Source: Rhodocytophaga rosea (lineage in GTDB: Bacteria; Bacteroidota; Bacteroidia; Cytophagales; 172606-1). From it: a DNA stretch of 64,000 nt. Position 1 is the stretch's first letter; every line of letters begins with the position of its first letter. The position numbers and the translations under genes are program-made. The DNA lies in assembly GCF_010119975.1 (NCBI RefSeq), contig NZ_CP048222.1:6796501-6860500 (forward strand), read 5' to 3'. The notes below the pieces were generated by a model. It had not been told where the DNA came from. It saw nothing but the letters and a program-made list of their open reading frames with translations, and made no database searches. This document shows, piece by piece, positions 29,050 to 36,733 of this stretch.

Positions 29050-31920
29050 ATGAAAACGATTGTTCTATCCATATTCTTCTTGTTGTTTGCCACGGCATCA
29101 TTTGCCCAGAAAAAGCAATTTTCTGCTGATACTACGCTTGCTAAAAACTGGTATGAACGAGCGCAGGATTTACAAAAGAAAGGCAGATATGATAGTAGTA
29201 TGGTGTTTTATGACCAGGCGGCGGCGGTATATAAGAAATACCAGCTATGGAAACGCTATATTGACTGTAATTATAAACTCTCCCGCTGCCTGATTTCTCA
29301 GGGAAAATACGATCAGGCACAGCAAAAGGCAACAGAGGTAATGCAGGAAAGCCAGCAAAAGCTGGGCCCAGATCATCCCCTGGAGGCCGATGCTTATCAT
29401 AGTATGGCCCTGGTCAGTAATTATAAAGGAGATTCCAATAAGTCGCTTGAACTGCATCACAAAGCATTAGACATCCGGAGGAAAGCATTTGGTGAAAATA
29501 ATGCCAGTGTAAGCAGTTCGTATTATAGCATTGGAAATGTATACATTGCCAGAGCAGAATATGACAAAGCCCTGGAATACTTTCAGAAGGATTTTAATAT
29601 TAATCTGCACCTGCATGGCGAAGAAGATCCTGTACTGGGAAGCACGTATCATAGTTTGAGCACCATATATACGGCAAAAAATGATTATACCCAGGCGTTG
29701 GAATATTGCCAGAAAGCAGCCAGGGTTTTTGTGAAAGCCTATACTGAAAATCATCCTAACGTAGCCACTAGTTATCACCTGGCTGGCCGTATTTACAGCT
29801 ACCTGGGCGAAAATGAGAAAGCACTCGATTATTACCAGAAAGCCCTCCAGATCCGGCTGAAATTTGTGAGTGAAAACCATGCCAGTGTCGCAAATGATTA
29901 TATCCGCATAGGCCAGATTCATTTTAAAAGAGGGGAGCATGACCAGGCATTACTTTATTACCAGAAAGCCCTTATAAACCGGAAAAAATCCCTGGGTAAT
30001 TTGAATCCTTATGTGGCAGAGCCCTATCATTTTTTAGGTGATGTATATATAGCCAAAGGAGAGTACGACCAGGCATTAGATGGCTACCAGCATGCGATTA
30101 TGGCAAACATGCCTTCCTTTCAGGATTCCCTTGTTCAATATAATCCTCCGATGGGCAATCAGCAAACTATTTATCTGGATGGTGTTATACTACTTAATTC
30201 TTTAGAATTGAAAGCAGATGCATTCAGGAAAAAATTTACAAAGACACAGGCAGCCAGTGATTTGCAACTGGCCATTGCTACCTATCTTACCACTGATACA
30301 CTCATACAACGGATTCAACAGAGCCTCACAAGCGAAAATGACAAACTGATGCTTGCCGGCAGGGCAAAAAAAATATTTCAGGCTTCCCTTCAAACTTGCC
30401 TGTCATTACATGCCGTAACCGGCGAAAAACAGTATTTGCAACAGGCATTTTATTTTGCAGAGCGGGGTAAAGCAAATATATTATCAGCGACACTGGCCGA
30501 AACAAAAGCGAAAGCATTTGCTGGGATTCCGGATTCTTTACTGATACAAGATCAGCAGTTAAATAAATATATTAATAATTATACCCAGCAAATTGCCAAA
30601 CTTGTCACCTCCGGCCCAGGTGCCGACAGCAGTAAGTTGCAGGAATATCAGAATGAATTGTTTTCAGCGCACCGCACCCAGGAAAAGCTCATGGCTGCCC
30701 TTGAAACACACTATCCCCGCTACCATCAGTTAAAATATCAATCTTCTCTGGTGACTCCATCTCAATTGCAATCCGTACTGGATGCACAAACAGCTCTGAT
30801 GGAGTATGTAGTGAGTGATTCCCTGTTGCAGGTGTTTGTGATCACCCGCAAAAGCTATCAGCTGCATTCGGTTTCGTTGGATAGTTTGTTTGTGCGCAGG
30901 CTGTCTGCTTTCCGGCAGGCTATTCTTTCAGGGGATCAGGATTTATATGAACAGACGGCTTATCCTTTGTACCAAACCTTATTTGCCCACCCCTTACCCA
31001 AATCAATCAAAGAGCTGATTCTGATTCCGGAAGGGGAACTGACCACTTTGCCTTTTGAGGCTTTGCTGACAAGTGGGGATGTAAACAAAAAGGAGTATCT
31101 GCTTGAGAAATATGCCATCAGTTATGCTTATTCAGCTAGCCTGCTCTATGAGCGTTTACAGCAGAAACAGACCAGTCAAGAAAAGCACTTGTTAGCCATG
31201 GCTCCGGTCTTTGAGGATTCAGCCAGCAATGTGATCATGGCATCCAATAGAAGCGTGCTTTCCGGCCTGCAAACAGAGCCTGTGGCAGCGGCTGAACAGA
31301 CAGGGGAGAAACGTATAGCCATGCGGGGACAGCTACTGGATGGTACTTATGTATCTCCTTTGCTTGCCTCCAAAGGGGAAGTAGAAACCATTGCTTCCCT
31401 GTTTGAGCAGAAAGGCTACAAAGCCAGCCTATACCTGCATCAACAAGCCGGGGAAGAAAAGCTGAAGGCAAAAGGAATGGCTGCTTACAACTATATCCAC
31501 ATTGCTACCCATGGTTTTGTCAATGGGCAGTATCCGGAGCTTTCCGGGTTGCTATTTGCCCAGGACAGCACTTCAGGGGAAGATGGCATTTTGTACACCG
31601 GAGAGATCTACAACCTTGCTTTACAGGCAGAGTTAGTGACTTTATCAGCTTGTGAGACCGGTTTGGGCAAGTTAGCCAAAGGCGAAGGCATCATTGGCTT
31701 GACAAGAGCCTTGTTATATGCCGGGGCAAAGAATGTAGTGGTTTCGTTTTGGAAGGTGCCTGATAATTCGACAGCGGAGCTGATGGGTTATTTTTACAAG
31801 GCTTTGCTTTCAGGCAAGAGCAAGGGGGCAGCTTTGCAGCAAGCCAAGATGAAGATGATAGCCAACAAAGACTACAGTCATCCTTTTTTCTGGGCTCCTT
31901 TTATCCTGGTGGGAAAATAG
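29050..31920 (+). CDS. Secreted TPR-CHAT protease-like protein 2
   Basis: 956 residues, intact. A signal peptide (VLSIFFLLFATASFAQ) is followed by seven to nine kinesin-light-chain-like TPRs (about 25-370), a helical linker (about 375-530), and a C-terminal CHAT domain (about 640-956) with the catalytic pair H821 (IHIATHGF) and C868 (LSACETGLG). CHAT proteins are caspase/separase-like cysteine peptidases, and the TPRs normally bind a partner or substrate. Export to the periplasm or surface is predicted. It starts 279 bp after gene 1 and is convergent with an anti-sigma/sigma pair, which may control or be controlled by it (inference). The TPR half is clearly diverged from gene 1 while the CHAT half is not. 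Confidence 0.88.
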   Translation: MKTIVLSIFFLLFATASFAQKKQFSADTTLAKNWYERAQDLQKKGRYDSSMVFYDQAAAVYKKYQLWKRYIDCNYKLSRCLISQGKYDQAQQKATEVMQESQQKLGPDHPLEADAYHSMALVSNYKGDSNKSLELHHKALDIRRKAFGENNASVSSSYYSIGNVYIARAEYDKALEYFQKDFNINLHLHGEEDPVLGSTYHSLSTIYTAKNDYTQALEYCQKAARVFVKAYTENHPNVATSYHLAGRIYSYLGENEKALDYYQKALQIRLKFVSENHASVANDYIRIGQIHFKRGEHDQALLYYQKALINRKKSLGNLNPYVAEPYHFLGDVYIAKGEYDQALDGYQHAIMANMPSFQDSLVQYNPPMGNQQTIYLDGVILLNSLELKADAFRKKFTKTQAASDLQLAIATYLTTDTLIQRIQQSLTSENDKLMLAGRAKKIFQASLQTCLSLHAVTGEKQYLQQAFYFAERGKANILSATLAETKAKAFAGIPDSLLIQDQQLNKYINNYTQQIAKLVTSGPGADSSKLQEYQNELFSAHRTQEKLMAALETHYPRYHQLKYQSSLVTPSQLQSVLDAQTALMEYVVSDSLLQVFVITRKSYQLHSVSLDSLFVRRLSAFRQAILSGDQDLYEQTAYPLYQTLFAHPLPKSIKELILIPEGELTTLPFEALLTSGDVNKKEYLLEKYAISYAYSASLLYERLQQKQTSQEKHLLAMAPVFEDSASNVIMASNRSVLSGLQTEPVAAAEQTGEKRIAMRGQLLDGTYVSPLLASKGEVETIASLFEQKGYKASLYLHQQAGEEKLKAKGMAAYNYIHIATHGFVNGQYPELSGLLFAQDSTSGEDGILYTGEIYNLALQAELVTLSACETGLGKLAKGEGIIGLTRALLYAGAKNVVVSFWKVPDNSTAELMGYFYKALLSGKSKGAALQQAKMKMIANKDYSHPFFWAPFILVGK
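30622..31920 (+). repeat. Long direct repeat, copy 2 (CHAT effector half)
   Basis: Second copy of the 1,299-bp segment at 27472-28770. Differences by eye are few, with a long central stretch that looks identical, as expected from recent duplication or gene conversion. Confidence 0.9.
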
Positions 31921-32024
31921 TCATTGGTCAGGTTAAGTTACCATAGGGCAGGAGGGAGGTATACCAGTTGATGAAAGAATCCTCTCAATTCACCAATGAC
32001 TAGTGACAACTGACCAATGACTAT
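31917..32024. repeat. Inverted repeat of an intergenic word
   Basis: ATAGTCATTGGTCAG (31917-31931, overlapping the CHAT gene stop) and its exact complement CTGACCAATGACTAT (32010-32024) bracket the gap between the convergent CHAT and anti-sigma genes. The inner word TGACAACTGACCA also occurs in gaps near 23722 and 52167. Confidence 0.55.
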
Positions 32025-32030
32025 TAAGAA

Positions 32031-32714
32031 TTAAGGAGTTGGTTGCAAAGTTTGCCTGGGCTGATAGCGTTGCAGGGGATATGCCATTGAATCAGAAAAT
32101 AAGATATATTGCTCTTTTTCCGGGTTGTATTGCAGCCTGAGTTGTTGCGTAGAAAATTCTCCGAATAAGTGGAGGGTATCATCAAACTGATAGGCAGGTG
32201 AGCTGGAAACTGCCGGATACAGCAGAATGGTAGTAAGAGAATCTTTGTCTATCCCTGAAAAACCCATATCAGGAGCGCCTCCAATCACCTGAAAACGTAT
32301 TTTAACCTGTTGTGCTGGTAAAGGCTGTACCGGTTGTACAACTGCGGTTGAAGGGCCAGTGCCGGATTGTTTAAAGTAAGAAAAATAGAGTACAGCCGTA
32401 GAAAGCAATAGGATAAGGATTGAAGCTGCCACTGCCAGGTATGGGAAGTGTATTTGTCTGGTGGGTGCTTCTTTTGCCTGTATTCCACTCAGACCCAATC
32501 GCTGGTGCATTTGTTTAAGCTCCCGGCGCATGTCTTCCCGGCCTACTTCTGTTGCCTGCTCCATAATTGTTTTTTGAAGCATCACCTCCTGGTAAAAAGC
32601 AATATCTGCTTTCATACGAATGGTAAAATTCTGTAAATCCTCGCCCTGTAACCGCCCAAGCCAATACTGTTCAATTAAAGCAGTATCTACATACTTTTCA
32701 TTTTCCGGAATCAT
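32031..32714 (-). CDS. Membrane anti-sigma factor-like protein
   Basis: 227 residues with one membrane helix (about 91-112, YLAVAASILILLLSTAVLYF). The cytoplasmic N-terminal part (about 1-85) begins IEQYWLGRLQGEDLQNFTIR, the helical start typical of Bacteroidota anti-sigma factors that hold an ECF sigma factor, and it lacks a zinc-binding HxxxCxxC motif. The C-terminal, periplasmic half is a beta-rich domain. It begins 7 bp after the stop of the ECF sigma gene on the same strand, the standard operon order, which supports the assignment. The signal it senses is unknown. Confidence 0.72.
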   Translation of the reverse strand: MIPENEKYVDTALIEQYWLGRLQGEDLQNFTIRMKADIAFYQEVMLQKTIMEQATEVGREDMRRELKQMHQRLGLSGIQAKEAPTRQIHFPYLAVAASILILLLSTAVLYFSYFKQSGTGPSTAVVQPVQPLPAQQVKIRFQVIGGAPDMGFSGIDKDSLTTILLYPAVSSSPAYQFDDTLHLFGEFSTQQLRLQYNPEKEQYILFSDSMAYPLQRYQPRQTLQPTP

Positions 32715-32721
32715 TTTATAT

Positions 32722-33276
32722 TTATCTGTTTAGGTTAGAAAACCGTTTCTTTAAACGCTCAATACAACGGAATTTTTGTTGCTTGGCTACATTGTCGTTG
32801 GCATATCCCATCAGTTCAGCCAGCTCTTCCAGGCTATATTTGTGGAAGTAAAATCCTGTCAGGATACTCCGGCATGGCTCTCCCAGTTCGTCAATTGCTT
32901 TCTTTATATCTGCATCATCGGGCAGACTCGTTGTATGCTGGGCGTCCTCGTCTGGCATATCTGACATAAATTCCTGTATGTCGGTTATATGAATTTTCGA
33001 CTTGAGCTTGTTCAGCCACTTATTGCGGCAGATGGCATACAAATACGTTTTTAGTGAGGAATTCCCCTGGAAAACGCCACTTCTCACCTGTTCATACAAA
33101 GTGATCACCCCTTCCTGATACAGATCTTCTGCTTCGTGCTGGCTACCCTGGTTTGTACGTACAAAATTGGCAATCATTGGCCAGTAAGTACTGTATATAA
33201 ACTCCAGTGCCTGTTTTTTCCCTTCACCCAGTGCCAGGATCAGTTCTTGCTCCGATTGGTAGCTTGCTATCTTCAA
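32722..33276 (-). CDS. ECF-type RNA polymerase sigma factor
   Basis: 184 residues, read from a TTG at 33276 because no ATG precedes region 2. Region 2 is visible as EAEDLYQEGVITLYEQV and the DNA-melting zone as SLKTYLYAICRNKWLN. Region 4 is an HTH (YSLEELAELMGYANDNVAKQ, then FRCIERLKKRF). The sigma-70 ECF family directs polymerase to stress or surface-function promoters. It is followed by a membrane anti-sigma factor gene and is convergent with the secreted CHAT gene, so the CHAT pair may belong to its regulon or its signalling path (inference). Confidence 0.87.
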   Translation of the reverse strand: MKIASYQSEQELILALGEGKKQALEFIYSTYWPMIANFVRTNQGSQHEAEDLYQEGVITLYEQVRSGVFQGNSSLKTYLYAICRNKWLNKLKSKIHITDIQEFMSDMPDEDAQHTTSLPDDADIKKAIDELGEPCRSILTGFYFHKYSLEELAELMGYANDNVAKQQKFRCIERLKKRFSNLNR

Positions 33277-33725
33277 ACGTAAAAATGATTAGTGCAAATT
33301 CAACGAATGTAGTCCCTCTTCTGAATATGAGTATTCTATGTAAACGAAGGTTAACACCGGTTCTGAAAAAAAATTAAGTTTTTCCTAAGCGCTGAAAAGG
33401 TAACTACAGAATGAAAGTATCTGGTTTACCATAACATTCCAAAAAAAAATTATTATAGCCTGTTAACCTCTGGTTTGTAATTGTACTTATTCCTGTGCCT
33501 GCTTATCAGCTTCAGCACATATACCTTTCAGCCTTTTGATCATATACTTCATTTGTTGCGAAGTATAGCCCTATTAAAGAGATTTTCTTAAAAATAAAAA
33601 CATATGCATTTATTGGATATTTCCGTGTTGTAAATGGATTATCCATATTATAGCCCGGCGACTTTTATACTAACAATTATTTTATTTCAATTTTTCTAAT
33701 CACAACTCTATTCACAATCAAAACA
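33277..33725. other. Gene-free stretch between divergent genes
   Basis: About 450 AT-rich bp between the sigma factor gene and the gene at 33726, so it should hold two promoters. I could not pick out a convincing -33/-7 pair, hairpin or small ORF. Confidence 0.4.
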
Positions 33726-34166
33726 ATGAAAACAACAAGTATTATTAAATCACTTATTCCTACGTTGCTGGCAGGTATGTTATCCTTTCAGAATGGAATG
33801 GCTATGCCTGCAGCTTCAGGAGAAAATCCTATAGAGATCACTTCCACTGGTAAAGTGAAAGCCATTTCTTATTTCAAAGACAACTCACTCAAAATGATGC
33901 TACATGTAGAAAATCTTGGCCATGAGAAAATGATGGTACAGATTCTGAATGGCCGCAAGGGAATCGTTTATCATCAATATCTGGGCAATCAGGAAGTATT
34001 CATAGCCAGGTATAGTCTGCAAGACCTGCCAGATGGCGACTATACGATTGAGGTGAAAAGTGCCACTTACTCTTATTCCAAGACCTTTTCTATCCAGACT
34101 TCCATTAGCCGTGAAGTGAAATTGCAAAAGCAAGACATTCACATAGAAAAACAAGAGGCGATTTAA
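33726..34166 (+). CDS. Small secreted beta-sandwich-like protein, 146 aa
   Basis: 146 residues with a signal peptide (IIKSLIPTLLAGMLSFQNGMA). The mature part (about 32-125) looks like one Ig-like beta sandwich: IEITSTGKVKAISYFKDNS, then MMVQILNGRKGIVYHQYL and LPDGDYTIEVKSATYSYSKTF. The 'L-PDGDYTIEV' strand pattern is shared with many Bacteroidota secreted domains, including the last half of T9SS sorting modules, but it lacks the terminal KVxLVK-type end. Function unknown. A terminator hairpin overlaps its stop. Confidence 0.6.
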   Translation: MKTTSIIKSLIPTLLAGMLSFQNGMAMPAASGENPIEITSTGKVKAISYFKDNSLKMMLHVENLGHEKMMVQILNGRKGIVYHQYLGNQEVFIARYSLQDLPDGDYTIEVKSATYSYSKTFSIQTSISREVKLQKQDIHIEKQEAI

Positions 34167-34184
34167 TCACTCTTGTTTTTCTTT
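34147..34184 (+). terminator. Rho-independent terminator overlapping a stop codon
   Basis: AAAAACAAGAG (34147-34157) pairs exactly with CTCTTGTTTTT (34170-34180), followed by a T-rich tail. The left arm is still inside the coding region of the 146-aa secreted protein, so the stem includes its stop. Confidence 0.78.
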
Positions 34185-34299
34185 CCAAACGTATCCGGGT
34201 ACTTACAAATACATCATTCCTCCAGAGCAGTTTGCCATTGAAGAATGCTATATACCTTATTTAGAACAATCCCCTCCACTCAACAATCCTGAATTAATC

Positions 34300-35247
34300 A
34301 TGCCAGTACATAAAATAGATCTGCCCTATTCATTTATTCACATATTTCAGCAGGAAATCATTACCGAAGACCAGTTTAACATACATGCCACTTGCTATCA
34401 GCCTGTATATGCCCATGAAGAAGTGATTCTGATTGGAAGTGCCATAGGGGTACATCAGGAATACTACCGGGCATTTGCCAGGTTCCTGGCAGGGAGAGGC
34501 TACACCGTATATACCTTCGATTACAGGGGAATAGGGAAGTCTATACCTGTTTCGCTGAAAAATTTAGAAGCCTCCATGCAGGAATGGGGAAAATATGACC
34601 TGGATGCGGTGATTAAACATATCCGCAGTACGCACCCTAATGCTACATTTACTTATATCGGCCATAGCATATCCGGCCAGATATTGTCTCTGACCAAAGA
34701 AAGTAGTTATTTTTCAAAAGTAGTAGTCATTGCATCCCAGCATATGAACTGGCGCTTGTGGCCGATACACCTGCGCTTTACCTATGCATTCCTGATTTAT
34801 ATTCTGATGCCGCTCATGAGCCATATGCTGGGATATTATCCAGGCAAGGCACTTAAAATTTTCTGGGATTTACCCAAAGGCATCGCCTTAGAATGGGCCA
34901 GGTGGTGCCGCAACCGGAAAGGAATGTTTGGTTTTCATTCGGATCATCAACTGAGCTCTATTCAGGTTCCCTTGTTAGCTATCGGTTTTTCTGATGATGC
35001 CATTGCACCTTTGCAGCCCATGCATGCCTTATTAAAAAAATATAGCCAGGCAGCAGTTACACATTGGCAATATAGTCCGGGTGAACTGGGTGTAAAAGAA
35101 CTAGGTCATTTCGGCTTCTTCAGAGCTAAATTTAAAAACCTGCTGTGGGAACCTGTGCTCGACTGGATTGAACAGACAGAAAGGTTTGACAAGCCGCTTA
35201 TGGGTTCTCTGTTCTCTAACCAGATGGAATGTATGGATGTATATTAA
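34300..35247 (+). CDS. Alpha/beta hydrolase
   Basis: 315 residues of the alpha/beta hydrolase fold. The order is VILIGSAIGVHQEYYRAFA (oxyanion loop), TFDYRGIGKS (strand-turn), and the nucleophile elbow YIGHSISG with S123. A later aspartate (FSDDAIAP) and histidine (LGHFGFF) complete a plausible triad. There is no signal peptide. The opening resembles the group often annotated as serine aminopeptidase/lysophospholipase-like (Hydrolase_4). Substrate unknown. It starts 134 bp after the secreted protein gene. Confidence 0.82.
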   Translation: MPVHKIDLPYSFIHIFQQEIITEDQFNIHATCYQPVYAHEEVILIGSAIGVHQEYYRAFARFLAGRGYTVYTFDYRGIGKSIPVSLKNLEASMQEWGKYDLDAVIKHIRSTHPNATFTYIGHSISGQILSLTKESSYFSKVVVIASQHMNWRLWPIHLRFTYAFLIYILMPLMSHMLGYYPGKALKIFWDLPKGIALEWARWCRNRKGMFGFHSDHQLSSIQVPLLAIGFSDDAIAPLQPMHALLKKYSQAAVTHWQYSPGELGVKELGHFGFFRAKFKNLLWEPVLDWIEQTERFDKPLMGSLFSNQMECMDVY

Positions 35248-35565
35248 TATTCGTTTTGGGATTCCATCAGGTAAGTCCGTTTCTGAATACTCATATTTTC
35301 TTTAGCTGTGTGGTTTATAGGAAGTACGGGTATCCGGAAACAGGCTTTTCTTTCTTTGTAAGCGGTTATATAAATGAGGGGTATAAGTGGCAAAGTCTTG
35401 GTAAACAGGTTATTTAAATAAATTTGCACAGATACGTCTGTGCCATGCTTTCTTATGTAAATTAGATCTGCGAATGGTATTCAGAAACGTTTATCCTAAA
35501 TTTGGCAATAGCCACAATAGGGGTGAGAGAGGACAATAGATTCATCCTGATAAAGAAATATACCC

Positions 35566-36129
35566 ATGAAAGACAAGAAAAATATATTTGCTATTATTGG
35601 AAGTGCCAGTAAATATTCGGCTAATCAGAAACTGGTGGATGTGTTTGCCAAGCTAACGGAAAATGACTTTAATTTGACCATCTATTCCGATTTAAAAAGC
35701 CTTCCGCATTTCGACCCTGAACATTCATCAGATAATCCGCCACCGCAAATTATAGCCTTTCGGGAAGCAGTAGCTCAGGCAGATGGCATTTTAATTTGTA
35801 CACCAGAATATGTGTTTAGCATTCCAAGCGGACTCAAAAATGCCATTGAATGGTGTGTAGCTACTACGGTATTCTATGAAAAACCCATCGGGCTCATTAC
35901 GGCATCAGCCGACGGGCAGAAAGGACATGAAGAACTACAATTAATCATGCGGACAGTAATGACCCAGTTTACCGACGAAACTACTTTACTGATCCGGGGA
36001 ATAAAAGGCAAGATAAACCAGAATGGCGAAATTACGGATCATAAAACCAGGGAGGATCTACTCAAATTTAGTGAGGCCTATAAGAACCTTATTAAAACGG
36101 CCAGTTACTCTCCTTTACCAGGTGTTTAA
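35566..36129 (+). CDS. NADPH-dependent FMN reductase
   Basis: 187 residues, normal for the flavodoxin-like NADPH-dependent FMN/quinone reductase (YieF/ArsH-like) group. It shows GSASKYSANQKLVD (FMN phosphate loop), and TPEYVFSIPSGLKNAIEW, the family's PEYN-x-(S/G)xPG-LKNAiDW-like stretch. These cytosolic flavoproteins reduce FMN, quinones or chromate. It stands alone and is followed by two hairpins. Confidence 0.88.
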   Translation: MKDKKNIFAIIGSASKYSANQKLVDVFAKLTENDFNLTIYSDLKSLPHFDPEHSSDNPPPQIIAFREAVAQADGILICTPEYVFSIPSGLKNAIEWCVATTVFYEKPIGLITASADGQKGHEELQLIMRTVMTQFTDETTLLIRGIKGKINQNGEITDHKTREDLLKFSEAYKNLIKTASYSPLPGV

Positions 36130-36214
36130 TGTTATTATATAGTTGACAAGCTTCTAAAAATTTGCTTTGGAATAACTTTGTCAAGTATTTTTTCTTGTAC
36201 GGATACTTACAACA

Positions 36215-36268
36215 ATGCCTACAGGCTTCTCTTTAATAAAGCGAGAAGACTGTAGGCATAATTTTTTG
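36215..36268 (+). terminator. Rho-independent terminator
   Basis: A 17-nt arm (36215-36231) pairs with 36243-36259 with one mismatch, around TTTAATAAAGC, and is followed by AATTTTTT. It lies 85 bp after the FMN reductase stop. Confidence 0.75.
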
Positions 36269-36277
36269 TAGGTCTTG

Positions 36278-36340
36278 ATTGTTGCCTTTTCTCCACATTG
36301 ATATGAATTGGTAATTTCTATATGGAGAAAAGGCAACAAT
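36278..36340. repeat. 18-bp inverted repeat next to DUF4242 gene
   Basis: ATTGTTGCCTTTTCTCCA (36278-36295) and its exact complement (36323-36340) are separated by 27 bp. It lies 19 bp past the stop of the minus-strand DUF4242 gene and may end its transcript, though no U run follows on that strand. Confidence 0.5.
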
Positions 36341-36359
36341 GAATAAAGCGGAGTTGCTA

Positions 36360-36635
36360 CTATTTATTACCCGTAACAGGATCAATAATAGCTTTCACTT
36401 CATTTACAGAATTGATCGGGAATTGACCAAGCCTGGCATGTTCCCTGACAACTTCTTCACTTTCTGCAATATGCACGCAATAGATCTTGTCGTCGGTAAC
36501 AAAAGATTGAACCCAGTGATACGGTTTTCCTAAGCCATTTACCACTTCGCAGGAAGTCTGAGAAATAGCCTGTAATTCTTCTGGGGAAAGATTGCCTGCA
36601 CCCGGCAGGTTTCTTTCAATAACAAATTTTTTCAT
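36360..36635 (-). CDS. DUF4242 (SCO4226-like) protein
   Basis: 91 residues, one DUF4242 module: MKKFVIERNLPGAGNLSPEEL, then VQSFVTDDKIYCVHIAESEE and an alpha helix REHARLGQFPIN. Members are small ferredoxin-fold dimers; the Streptomyces SCO4226 protein binds nickel. The IYCVHIA and HARLGQ positions correspond to those used for metal in the family. It sits just downstream of the ATPase-LuxR regulator on the same strand (99 bp), and another DUF4242 gene lies on the other side of that regulator. Confidence 0.8.
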   Translation of the reverse strand: MKKFVIERNLPGAGNLSPEELQAISQTSCEVVNGLGKPYHWVQSFVTDDKIYCVHIAESEEVVREHARLGQFPINSVNEVKAIIDPVTGNK

Positions 36636-36733
36636 ATTGTTTTTGTGATTGTGTGTGATTGATGATCACAAAATTGAGAAGGATAGGTGGTTTTGACGAC
36701 AGAACTATTCCCTATTTTAACCAGGAACGTTCC

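Noticed and set aside
25659-31920. TPR-CHAT genes considered as a type III-E CRISPR (Csx29) or defence system
   Set aside because: Both have signal peptides and there is no CRISPR array, cas gene or other defence gene nearby.
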